This document shows, piece after piece, positions 6,915 through 15,156 of a stretch of 21,454 nt of DNA. A program made the translations under genes and the position numbers. Where the stretch lies: contig CAYUHC010000013.1 in the NCBI GenBank assembly GCA_964444555.1, positions 1-21,454 of the forward strand, written 5' to 3'. Origin of the DNA: CAYUHC01 sp964444555. GTDB taxonomy: Bacteria > Patescibacteriota > Minisyncoccia > Phycocordibacterales > JACOZG01. The notes under the pieces are model-generated. The model worked only from the letters and a program-made list of their open reading frames with translations, was not told where the DNA came from and searched no databases. Numbering within the stretch: the first letter of the stretch is position 1; the number at the start of each line of letters is the position of its first letter.

Positions 6915-9479
6915 TAAAATTCGCCGGAGATATTTGGCGGTATGCGACTCCTTCACTCGAGCCACCTCCTCTGGGGTACCAGCGGCCACAATTTTACCGC
7001 CACCCGCGCCACCCTCGGGACCAAGATCAATCAGATAATCCGCGTTCTTAATCACGTCGAGATTGTGTTCGATCACCAAAACCGTATTGCCGCGGTCAAC
7101 TAATTTTTGCAAAATTTCGACTAAATTGCGAACGTCCTCATAGTGGAGACCGACCGTCGGCTCATCCAAAATATAAATAGTTTTCTGCGTCATTGGCCGA
7201 TACATCTCCGAAGAAATTTTTACCCGCTGAGCCTCGCCACCCGAAAGCGTCGTGGCTGATTGACCAAGCTCTAAGTAACCCAAGCCCACATCGTTTAGCG
7301 TTTTAAGTCGATCATAAACGGCCGGAATGTCTTCGAAGAAGGCCAGGGCCTCCTCGATCGTCATCTTTAGAACTTCGTAAACATTTTTGCCTCGATACTT
7401 TACTTCTAACGTCTCTTTCTCAAACCGGCGGCCCCGACAAACATCACACTCCACATAGACCGTGGGCAAAAAGTGCATCTCGACCGCGATCTGGCCATTA
7501 CCCTGGCAAGCCTCACAGCGACCGCCCTTAACGTTAAAGGAGAAGCGATTGGCCTTCCAACCGCGGAGACGGGCCTCCTCCGTGCTGGCAAACAAATCAC
7601 GCACGTGAGTCCAGGCGCCGGTGTAGGTGGCGGGGTTAGAGCGCGGCGTCCGACCAATCGGCGACTGATCAATAAGAATGGCGCGACTCAAATATTCCGT
7701 CCCACTAAACTCGCGACAATTGTAAACTTCGTTAGTGCGCAAGCGACGATCAAAGCGCGCCTGCAAATTTTTGTGAATCAATTCATAAACAAAAGTCGAC
7801 TTACCCGAACCAGAGACGCCCGTCACCGCCACCAACTTACCAAGCGGAATGTCGGCATTGATGTTTTTGAGATTAAAGAGCGAGCCACCACGAATTTTTA
7901 GCGCCCCCTTCTCCTTAGTCCGGCGCTCATCGGGCGTGGGCACCGAGCGATCGCCGCGCAAATAATCGACGGTTAACGAATTAAAAGTATTGCGCTTCGA
8001 CGTAATCAACTTATCCACCCGCTCGGCCACGACCACCTGGCCACCGTGGACGCCAGCGCCCGGGCCAATGTCCACCAAAAAGTCCGAAGCCAAAATCGTA
8101 TCTTCGTCATGCTCCACCACAATGATGGTATTGCCCAAATCGCGGAGCTCCGACAGGGTGTTGATTAAGCGGTCGTTATCTCGCGGATGGAGACCAATCG
8201 TCGGTTCGTCCAACACATAGAGCGCGCCGACTAAACGCGAGCCCAACTGACTAGCCAGGCGGATACGCTGGCTCTCGCCACCCGAGAGGGTATTGGCTCG
8301 GCGATCAAGCGACAAGTAATCCAAACCAACGTTCAGTAAAAATTTTAATCGCGACTCAATCTCGCGCAGAACAACACCAGAGATGGCCCGATCCTTCTCC
8401 GTCAACTTTAAGTTAGCAAAATAATCAGCCGCGTCCGCCACCGACAGCGCCGAAACTTCCACGATGTTGCGCCCACCCACTCGCACCTGCAAGGCCTCCG
8501 GCCGCAAGCGCGCGCCACCACAATCGGGACAAACTTCTGAACCATAAAAATGTTTGCTGCCCAAACCATGACAAGCCGGGCAAGCGCCGTAAGGCGAATT
8601 GAAAGAAAACAGGCGCGGCTCGATTTCGGGATAAGAAAATCCATCATTAGGACAGGCAAAGCGGGCCGAGACCACGAAATTTTTCTCCCCCATCACCACT
8701 CGGACTAAGCCATCGCTCTCATTAAGCGCTCGCTCGACGCCCTCGTTTAATCGGCTCTTGGCCGAATCACTGACCGCGGCACCAACCACCTCCTTAAGCT
8801 TCTCCGCTTTCGCCCGCGGGGCGAAAGCCGCGGCCAGCGCCGTGACCTCGATCTCGTCGACCAAAACATCAATGTCGTGGCGCGTCTGTTTGTCTAAAAC
8901 AATCCGCTCACGCAGGTTGTGGCGCTGGCCGTCAATCAAGACCTCTCGATAGCCCTTGTCCAAGAGATCATAAAGTAGCTGATAATACTCACCTTTGCGA
9001 CCGCGGACCAAAGGCGCATAGATCCGCACCGTGTCGCCCACCTCCTTAAGTCGGGCCGTGACCAAATCAACAATCTCCGAGTGAGTTAATTTCTTAATCT
9101 CTTCGCCGCAGATCAAACAATGGGGCCGACCGATGCGCGCAAAGAGCACGCGCAAATAATCGTAAATCTCGGTAATCGTCGCGACGGTTGAGCGGGGGTT
9201 ATTAGAACGAGTTTTCTGATCAATCGAAATCGCTGGCGATAAACCCTCGATCTCATCGACGTCCGGCTTTTGCATCTGATGTAAAAATTGTCGAGCATAG
9301 GCGGAGAGCGACTCCACATAGCGTCGCTGACCTTCGGCAAAAATCGTATCGAAAGCCAAAGACGATTTACCCGAACCTGAGAGGCCGGTAATTACCACCA
9401 TTTGATTGCGCGGGATCTCCACACTAATGTCCTTGAGATTATGAGTTCGCGCGCCCTTAATTTTGATCTGATCACTCAT
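6906..9479 (-). CDS. uvrA: Excinuclease UvrA lacking the insertion domain
   Basis: The damage-scanning ABC-type ATPase of nucleotide excision repair, which loads UvrB. Two ATPase halves are present: Walker A GLSGSGKS (32-39) with signature LSGGESQR (398-405), and GVSGSGKS (554-561) with LSGGEAQR (745-752). The UvrB-binding region (about 120-260) is kept. The second zinc module is intact (CEAC 655-658, CDVC 678-681). The first is altered: C276 is followed by D279 instead of cysteine, with C300/C303 next. After CHGLG (303-307) the chain goes almost directly to CPDCGGARL (317-325), so the insertion domain of roughly 110 residues found in typical UvrA is absent. This explains the length of 857 residues instead of about 940. 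An extended -10 box lies 11 bases upstream. Confidence 0.97.
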   Translation of the reverse strand: MSDQIKIKGARTHNLKDISVEIPRNQMVVITGLSGSGKSSLAFDTIFAEGQRRYVESLSAYARQFLHQMQKPDVDEIEGLSPAISIDQKTRSNNPRSTVATITEIYDYLRVLFARIGRPHCLICGEEIKKLTHSEIVDLVTARLKEVGDTVRIYAPLVRGRKGEYYQLLYDLLDKGYREVLIDGQRHNLRERIVLDKQTRHDIDVLVDEIEVTALAAAFAPRAKAEKLKEVVGAAVSDSAKSRLNEGVERALNESDGLVRVVMGEKNFVVSARFACPNDGFSYPEIEPRLFSFNSPYGACPACHGLGSKHFYGSEVCPDCGGARLRPEALQVRVGGRNIVEVSALSVADAADYFANLKLTEKDRAISGVVLREIESRLKFLLNVGLDYLSLDRRANTLSGGESQRIRLASQLGSRLVGALYVLDEPTIGLHPRDNDRLINTLSELRDLGNTIIVVEHDEDTILASDFLVDIGPGAGVHGGQVVVAERVDKLITSKRNTFNSLTVDYLRGDRSVPTPDERRTKEKGALKIRGGSLFNLKNINADIPLGKLVAVTGVSGSGKSTFVYELIHKNLQARFDRRLRTNEVYNCREFSGTEYLSRAILIDQSPIGRTPRSNPATYTGAWTHVRDLFASTEEARLRGWKANRFSFNVKGGRCEACQGNGQIAVEMHFLPTVYVECDVCRGRRFEKETLEVKYRGKNVYEVLKMTIEEALAFFEDIPAVYDRLKTLNDVGLGYLELGQSATTLSGGEAQRVKISSEMYRPMTQKTIYILDEPTVGLHYEDVRNLVEILQKLVDRGNTVLVIEHNLDVIKNADYLIDLGPEGGAGGGKIVAAGTPEEVARVKESHTAKYLRRILQK

Positions 9480-9490
9480 GGTAACGCGTC

Positions 9491-9499
9491 ATTGTAGCA
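9491..9499 (-). promoter_or_regulatory. Extended -10 promoter of uvrA
   Basis: The minus strand reads TGCTACAAT, ending 11 bases before the uvrA ATG, which implies a leader of only a few bases. It lies in the short gap shared with the divergent plus-strand small gene. No LexA-like box was recognised. Confidence 0.5.
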
Positions 9500-9550
9500 C
9501 AAAAGTCAAATTTAGTGTATCCTACCCCCTCAGAAAGGAGGGTTAGCCCA

Positions 9551-9733
9551 ATGGGACCCAAAGAACGATCGAAGCGGATGCTCCGGCTCCTCAAGGCCCG
9601 GTTCCGGCGGGCTAAACCCGGGACGGCCACGGCGCGGATAATCAGGCAAGCCCTGAAGTTCTTTGCCTGGCGGGCGCGCGAGAAAAAAGCGGCCAAAGAC
9701 CACCCACCCGATCACGAGCACGAAACGAGTTAG
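9551..9733 (+). CDS. Small highly basic protein of unknown function
   Basis: One of the few plus-strand genes. The 60-residue product has 18 Lys/Arg, mostly in residues 4-48 (for example KERSKRM and RFRRAK), and an acidic, histidine-containing tail (DHEHETS). There is no membrane segment. The start is fixed by a strong AAGGAGGG site (9535-9542) 8 bases before the ATG, so the in-frame ATG at 9515 is not the start. A strong terminator overlaps the stop. Charge suggests nucleic-acid binding, but I recognise no family and this is only inference. It faces a second tiny gene convergently, and both lie between uvrA and uvrB. Confidence 0.72.
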   Translation: MGPKERSKRMLRLLKARFRRAKPGTATARIIRQALKFFAWRAREKKAAKDHPPDHEHETS

Positions 9734-9763
9734 GCCGCGGAACTTTGTTCCGCGGCCATTTTT
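9733..9763 (+). terminator. Intrinsic terminator of the small basic-protein gene
   Basis: A perfect 11-base-pair GC-rich stem (GGCCGCGGAAC at 9733-9743, GTTCCGCGGCC at 9747-9757) with a 3-base loop, followed by ATTTTT. It begins at the last base of the stop codon. Confidence 0.92.
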
Positions 9764-9768
9764 GTTCC

Positions 9769-9912
9769 CTACTCCTCAAATCCCGACTCTCCTTCCCCGT
9801 TGTACTTCCAGTCCTCCCAGAGCTCTAAGAAATACGGAATCAGTCCGAAGACAATAAAACAGAAAATAATGGCCAGGGCCACCCCAACCAACACCCAAGA
9901 GCACCAGTGCAT
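9769..9912 (-). CDS. 47-residue single-span membrane protein of unknown function
   Basis: A very short gene with strong support. An AAAGGAGG site (9920-9927) lies 7 bases before the ATG at 9910-9912, and an extended -10 box lies about 55 bases upstream. The product has one hydrophobic span (about residues 6-29, including VLVGVALAIIF), then an aromatic stretch (YFLELWEDWKY) and an acidic tail ending in GFEE. Cysteines are at positions 4 and 18. I recognise no family. It converges on the basic-protein gene, with 35 bases between the two stop codons. Confidence 0.65.
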   Translation of the reverse strand: MHWCSWVLVGVALAIIFCFIVFGLIPYFLELWEDWKYNGEGESGFEE

Positions 9913-9966
9913 TGGCGAACCTCCTTTTGCGCCAACCCAAATCAGATACCCCGAACTCTGCCCCAG

Positions 9967-9975
9967 ATCATACCA
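9967..9975 (-). promoter_or_regulatory. Extended -10 promoter of the 47-residue gene
   Basis: The minus strand reads TGGTATGAT in the gap after the uvrB stop. The predicted leader is about 45-50 bases and carries the strong ribosome binding site. Confidence 0.5.
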
Positions 9976-9994
9976 CAGATTATGAATTTTGTCT

Positions 9995-12007
9995 CTAGCT
10001 GGCCTCCCCCTCCGTCAGGGCCTTAATTTCGTCGCGAATAATGGCCGCCGTTTCGAAATCGAGCTCCCGCACGGCGTCATTCATCTGCTTCTCTTTCTCT
10101 TTCAATAATTTTTTCAGATTTTTGCCATAAGCGGCCCGATCCAGCGCCACCAAGCGACGGACCGCCCGATCGCGCTCCGTCTCGAGGGCGGCAGTAATGT
10201 CGTTAATCTTTTTCTTAATCGTGATCGGCGTAATGCCGTGCTCCTGATTGTAGGCCAACTGGATCACGCGACGGCGACGCGTCTCCTCCATCGCCCGCGC
10301 CATCGAACCAGTAATCTGATCGGCGTACAAAATCACCCGGCCATCAGCATTGCGCGCCGCTCGACCAATTGTCTGGATAAGCGAAGTCTCCGAACGCAAA
10401 AACCCCTCTTTGTCGGCATCCAAAATCCCGATAAAAGTCACCTCGGGCAAATCCAGACCCTCGCGCAATAAGTTAACGCCCACCAAACAATCGAATTCCC
10501 CTTTACGAAAAGCGGTTAAAATTTTAATTCGATCTAAAGTTTTTACTTCGCTATGGAGATACTCGGCTTTGATCTTGGTCTCTTTGAGATACGCGCTCAG
10601 ATCCTCTGCCATTTTTTTAGTCAGCGTGGTGGCCAAGACGCGATTGCCGGCGGCAATTTCTTTTTCGGCTTCGGCGATAAAATCTTTAATCTGACCGCCA
10701 TACTCGGCACTTGGTTTAATCGGACGAACGGTTAATTCTGGATCAACTAAACCCGTGGGCCGAATAATCTGCTCGACGACTTGCTCGCTATGCTTTAACT
10801 CATAAGGCCCAGGCGTCGCGCTAGTATAAATCGTTGGGCCGACTCGCTCCTCAAACTCAGGGAATTTAAGCGGCCGATTATCCAGCGCGCTCGGCAGACG
10901 AAAACCATATTCGATCAAATTCTTTTTTCGGCTCTCGTCACCAGCGTGCATCCCCTGGACCTGAGGCAAGGTCACGTGCGACTCATCGATCACCGTCAAA
11001 AAATCTGGCGTCCCGTCGGACAGGTGCGGAAAGTACGAAAGCAAAGTATCCGGCGGCTGACCGGGCGCGCGGCCCGAGAGATGGCGAGAATAATTTTCGA
11101 TCCCATTGCAATAGCCCACCTCCGCAATCATCGAGAGATCGTATTGTGTTCGGCGTTTAATCCGATCTGCCTCTAAAAGTTTGCCGGCGGCCTCAAACTC
11201 CGCCACGCGCTCAACCATCTCGGCGCGAATCGCCGCGATCGCCCTATTTCGCTTATCAACGCTAGTGATAAAGTGCTTAGCCGGGAAGAGAAAGATGGTC
11301 TGGGGACGATCCAAAATTGTCCGACTAACCGGATCAACCGTCACAATCTCGGCAATTCGATCGTTCTCAATCACGATATTGTGCACCTCCCGCGCGCCCG
11401 GCGGAATAATCTCCACCGAATTACCAATCGCTCGAAAGACGCCGCCACGATCAAGGTCGGCATTAGTCCGCTCGTAAAACAAGCTAATTAATTTCTTAAT
11501 CAACTCCGTGCGACCATAATTTTGCCCTACCTCTAATCGCTGATACATCGCTTCGTACTCGGCCGGGCTACCCAAACCGTAAATTGCCGAGACCGAAGCC
11601 ACAATGATCACGTCGCGACGCGTTAACAAAGCCTGGGTGGAAGCGTGGCGTAAACGATCAATTTCTTCGTTAATCTGCGCATCCTTCTCAATATAGGTGT
11701 CGGAATGCGCGATGTAGGCCTCGGGCTGATAGTAATCGTAATAAGAAACGAAATAGTGCACCGCGTTGTTGGGAAAAAAATCGCGATACTCCTGGGCCAA
11801 CTGCGCCGCCAAAGTCTTGTTGTGCGCAATAACTAAGGTCGGCTTCTGGACGGCCGCGATCACGTTGGCGGCGGTAAAGGTCTTGCCCGAACCGGTGACG
11901 CCAAGCAAGGTTTGATGACGAAAGCCACGCTCCAAACCAGCCACCAGTTCAGCAATGGCCTTGGGCTGATCCCCCGCCGGCGCAAATTGAGAATTAAGTT
12001 TAAACAT
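9995..12007 (-). CDS. uvrB: Excinuclease UvrB
   Basis: The central helicase-like subunit of nucleotide excision repair, which verifies damage and recruits UvrC. The 670-residue protein has the full set: Walker A GVTGSGKT (36-43), the beta-hairpin region with its tyrosines and YQPEAYI (about 88-115), the DESH box, helicase motif V/VI (GVNLLREGLDLPEV, QTIGRAARN), and a C-terminal UVR helix pair (about 634-668, ELDFETAAIIRDEIKAL). Unlike UvrA and UvrC here, it is not shortened. The start overlaps the tgt stop by 8 bases, so it is translated from the same message at the end of the glucan-tgt unit. It is not next to uvrA. Confidence 0.98.
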   Translation of the reverse strand: MFKLNSQFAPAGDQPKAIAELVAGLERGFRHQTLLGVTGSGKTFTAANVIAAVQKPTLVIAHNKTLAAQLAQEYRDFFPNNAVHYFVSYYDYYQPEAYIAHSDTYIEKDAQINEEIDRLRHASTQALLTRRDVIIVASVSAIYGLGSPAEYEAMYQRLEVGQNYGRTELIKKLISLFYERTNADLDRGGVFRAIGNSVEIIPPGAREVHNIVIENDRIAEIVTVDPVSRTILDRPQTIFLFPAKHFITSVDKRNRAIAAIRAEMVERVAEFEAAGKLLEADRIKRRTQYDLSMIAEVGYCNGIENYSRHLSGRAPGQPPDTLLSYFPHLSDGTPDFLTVIDESHVTLPQVQGMHAGDESRKKNLIEYGFRLPSALDNRPLKFPEFEERVGPTIYTSATPGPYELKHSEQVVEQIIRPTGLVDPELTVRPIKPSAEYGGQIKDFIAEAEKEIAAGNRVLATTLTKKMAEDLSAYLKETKIKAEYLHSEVKTLDRIKILTAFRKGEFDCLVGVNLLREGLDLPEVTFIGILDADKEGFLRSETSLIQTIGRAARNADGRVILYADQITGSMARAMEETRRRRVIQLAYNQEHGITPITIKKKINDITAALETERDRAVRRLVALDRAAYGKNLKKLLKEKEKQMNDAVRELDFETAAIIRDEIKALTEGEAS

Positions 12008-13172
12008 GATAGTGACTTAAAAATTCTAGCTTAAACTCATGAAAATTTCCCTCCACAATCGACTGGCGAATTTGCTTGGTGAGATTAACCAAAAAGTAGA
12101 GATTGTGGATCGAGGCGAGGGTGCCGGCCAACATTTCTTTGGCTCTAAATAAGTGGCCCAGATAAGCTCGGGTGTAATAGCGGCAAGTACTGCAACCACA
12201 GTCCGGCTCAATCGGCGAAAAATCTTCGCGGAATTTAGCGTTTAAAATATTAAGCTTGCCGGCCCGAGTAAAGAGCTGGCCATGGCGCGCCATCCGAGTG
12301 GGAATCACGCAGTCAAAAGTATCCACGCCCTGCTCGACGCCCGCGAACAGATCCTCCGGCTCACCAATCCCCAACAAATGACGCGGTTTCTCGGGAGGCA
12401 AAATTTGATTGACCCAAGCGACCGCCGTCGAAATATCAGCTTTAGTAAACGAACCGCCAATTCCAAAACCCGCGAAGTCCATTGCACCAATTTCTCGCGC
12501 ACTGGCCTCACGCAAATCCTGAAACTGGCCGCCCTGCACAATACCAAACAGCGCCTGCTCGCCACCCAGACGCTGGTGCTCGTTAAGTGAGCGTGTCGCC
12601 CAAGCGTGCGTCCGACGCAAAGCTTCTTCTTGATAGGCTCGTGGCGACGTGGGAGCCGTGCACTCGTCAAAAGCAAAAATAATATCCGCCCCCAATTGAT
12701 GTTGGATTTGCATCGAGCTCTCTGGCGTCAACCGATGCTTAGATCCATCCAAATGAGACTTAAACGTGACGCCCTCATCATCAACCTGAGCCAAAGCGGC
12801 ACCAGGCTCAACCGAAATGGTCTCCGTCTCACCGCGGCCCACCTTAGAAACCGCCTGACCAAAGGCCGCACCCAAAGAAAAAACTTGGAAGCCGCCAGAA
12901 TCAGTCATGGTGGGACCTGACCAATTCATAAATTTTCCCAACCCGCCGGCAGACTCAACCAAAGAAGCACCGGGCTGGAGATATAAATGGTAAGTGTTGG
13001 CCAGGACCACCGAGGCCCCAAGCTCGCGTACCTGCTCGGGCGTGACCGCCTTAACCGTGGCCTTAGTGCCCACCACCACAAAAGCGGGCGTCTCGATGAT
13101 GCCGTGAGGAGTAGTAATTGTTCCAGCCCGACCCAAAGAGCCGGGCAAAACTTGATTGATTGTAAATTTCAC
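12000..13172 (-). CDS. tgt: tRNA-guanine transglycosylase
   Basis: Exchanges guanine 34 for a queuine precursor (preQ1 in bacteria) in tRNAs with GUN anticodons. Visible residues: TDSGGFQVFSL with D91 in the base pocket, nucleophile D287 in FDCVIPTRMARHGQLFT, and the zinc set C325-x-C327-x2-C330-x25-H356. At 390 residues it is slightly long because of about 25 extra residues between FSL (98-100) and GVTFKSHLDGSKH. Starts at GTG (13170-13172), one base after the GH15 stop (TGACGTG). The last codons overlap the uvrB start. No other queuosine-pathway gene is in the window, so the base substrate may be salvaged. Confidence 0.96.
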   Translation of the reverse strand: MKFTINQVLPGSLGRAGTITTPHGIIETPAFVVVGTKATVKAVTPEQVRELGASVVLANTYHLYLQPGASLVESAGGLGKFMNWSGPTMTDSGGFQVFSLGAAFGQAVSKVGRGETETISVEPGAALAQVDDEGVTFKSHLDGSKHRLTPESSMQIQHQLGADIIFAFDECTAPTSPRAYQEEALRRTHAWATRSLNEHQRLGGEQALFGIVQGGQFQDLREASAREIGAMDFAGFGIGGSFTKADISTAVAWVNQILPPEKPRHLLGIGEPEDLFAGVEQGVDTFDCVIPTRMARHGQLFTRAGKLNILNAKFREDFSPIEPDCGCSTCRYYTRAYLGHLFRAKEMLAGTLASIHNLYFLVNLTKQIRQSIVEGNFHEFKLEFLSHYHV

Positions 13173-13173
13173 G

Positions 13174-15156
13174 TCAGTAGACCGGATTGCAGGCCTTGCA
13201 AATACCCAGCTCTTCCAGTTTGTCTAAATAAGCGATGACCGTCAAGACAAAGGCGGCGTGGCTCCAAACCAGCGGCGAAACCGAAAGTTGCGAACCGGTG
13301 TAAGGATTTAGTTGCTCAGAGAGCAGGCCAGAAGTTTGGGCTCGTGCTACCACCCACTCCAAGTGACGCACCACGGGCGCCAAGTCTGGCTCAGTGACCG
13401 CCAACTTAAGTTGCAGTTCGGCCATCCACAAAGTGGTAATGAACCAGGCATTGCCCGGATACGAAGAGTCGAGACGAAAATATCGATCGTCCTGGTAGCG
13501 AGCCGTCCCGCCCGAAGGCAACGACAAATTAAGCGCGCTGGCCTGACGCGCGGCCTCCAAGCGTAGGCGCTCATCATCGGCCGACAAAATACCAAAAGCC
13601 ACCAAGCCATATAACGTCGAACTATCAATCGTCGGATCATAACGCAAGCGACCATTCTCGCGCGACAATAATTTGTAAAAACCGCGATGAGTTTGATCAT
13701 ACAAATGTTCCAAAATAGCTGACTTGATTTCCGCGGCGGCCTGACGATAGGTGTCTTCATTTTTAACTTTGCCTAATAATTTGGCAAAATTGGCCGCCGC
13801 GACCAGGCCAGCGTAAACGCTGGCCGCGGTAAACGTTGAGGTGCCCCACTTTTCTTCCCAGAGATCGTAACTCGGTTTGGGCAACTTGGTATCCTCCTCG
13901 CGGAACAGGACCATAAAATCCGCGGCTTTTTTGATTAAGGGGTTATACAATTTCTCAACAAACTCCAAATCTTTTGAACCCTCATAAAATTGCCACAACG
14001 ACCACAGCACCAACGCCGTCTCGTCTTCTTGAATCGGCAAAGCTAAGCGTCCGTCGCGCACCCACGGGTGCCAGGAGCTACCGAGCGAACCATCTGGACT
14101 ATATTTATGCATGAAAAACCCATCTTCGTGGATGACCGAACCAGCAAACGAAAAGAAATTTTTGGCCGTGGCGTAATCGCCCGATTTAGCTAAAGCCAAC
14201 GCCGTAAACGCTCCGTCACGCGGCCAAACATAATTGTAGGTGTCCTTACCTTGCTGGAGACTGGTAAAGTCGCACGAAGCAATCATCGCCCCATTATGCG
14301 CGGCATGAGCCCGAACAATGAGCAGAGATTTTTTAAACAGCGAGACTACCTCTTGAGACAAGCCGTGAAAGCTCCACGGCCGACGATTAATCCAAGCCCG
14401 CCAATAATTTTCTGTTGAGCTAATTAAGTAACCGGCGCCTCGGCCCAACACATAATAATTAAGCTCGAGCGCCTCCTTCAGCGACGAAGCGAGCGCCAAC
14501 CAGTAATGAGCCGTCTTCATTTCTCCGGGCTTATAAACCGCCCCCAACCCAACCACTGAGTCAGCCCGACCGTGCTCAATCGGATTAGACGTCAGCAAAC
14601 CATCTTCGGCGTCACGATGACTCCCCTCCTTGCCTTCACTGCCGAAGACGCCCGTCGTGAATTGATCAAAGCCGCGGCCTTCCAGTTGCGCGTTAACCAA
14701 GAAAACTCGTTCGTTGCGATAATGCACAATGGCCGTATGCTCAGGATCATAATAAGCCGTGTAAGCCATCGGTGATTGATACATCGCGAATTGATGACCA
14801 AAAAATAATTTAATTTCTCGGCTCCGATCGCTCTGGTTATAAACCAACACTCGACGCACAAAAATATTTCGCTCGTTGTAAACCAGATCAGTAAAAACTA
14901 ATTTAAGTCCCAAGCGCGGGTGCACCGCGGTAATCGCCCCCGCCAAGGCCTCTGGCTCGGTCTCAACCTTGATCTGCCACTCATAATTTTCCGTCCAAGC
15001 CAACTCGCCATCAGTCCAAACACCCACGCGATGGACCAAATCGCCGCCCACATGATTTTCTAAACCAACGTAAGGAAAATAAACGTCGCGCACTTGCGCT
15101 CGATCGTCGAGATTAACCAAAATCTGACCGTTGCCGACGACTAATGACTTAGACAT
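13174..15156 (-). CDS. GH15 glucoamylase-like glycoside hydrolase
   Basis: A 660-residue enzyme of the bacterial/archaeal glucoamylase class: an N-terminal beta-sandwich (about 1-250), then an (alpha/alpha)6 barrel. Barrel signatures are YNYVWPRDGAF (307-317), QEDETALVLW (376-385), DLWEEKWGTSTFT (431-443) with the likely catalytic acid E434, and LSEQLNPYTG with the likely base E614. The family releases glucose from the non-reducing ends of alpha-glucans; some members act on trehalose or isomalto-sugars. There is no signal peptide, so it should work on an internal polymer. It overlaps the GH57 gene by 8 bases and is followed one base later by tgt. Confidence 0.93.
   Translation of the reverse strand: MSKSLVVGNGQILVNLDDRAQVRDVYFPYVGLENHVGGDLVHRVGVWTDGELAWTENYEWQIKVETEPEALAGAITAVHPRLGLKLVFTDLVYNERNIFVRRVLVYNQSDRSREIKLFFGHQFAMYQSPMAYTAYYDPEHTAIVHYRNERVFLVNAQLEGRGFDQFTTGVFGSEGKEGSHRDAEDGLLTSNPIEHGRADSVVGLGAVYKPGEMKTAHYWLALASSLKEALELNYYVLGRGAGYLISSTENYWRAWINRRPWSFHGLSQEVVSLFKKSLLIVRAHAAHNGAMIASCDFTSLQQGKDTYNYVWPRDGAFTALALAKSGDYATAKNFFSFAGSVIHEDGFFMHKYSPDGSLGSSWHPWVRDGRLALPIQEDETALVLWSLWQFYEGSKDLEFVEKLYNPLIKKAADFMVLFREEDTKLPKPSYDLWEEKWGTSTFTAASVYAGLVAAANFAKLLGKVKNEDTYRQAAAEIKSAILEHLYDQTHRGFYKLLSRENGRLRYDPTIDSSTLYGLVAFGILSADDERLRLEAARQASALNLSLPSGGTARYQDDRYFRLDSSYPGNAWFITTLWMAELQLKLAVTEPDLAPVVRHLEWVVARAQTSGLLSEQLNPYTGSQLSVSPLVWSHAAFVLTVIAYLDKLEELGICKACNPVY

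Noticed and set aside
7473..7901. Plus-strand open frame of 142 codons inside uvrA
   Set aside because: A shadow of the conserved UvrA coding sequence on the other strand, with low-complexity composition.
9535..9927. Toxin-antitoxin system made of the two tiny genes
   Set aside because: They are convergent with separate signals and match no known toxin or antitoxin. The membrane protein alone is not enough evidence.
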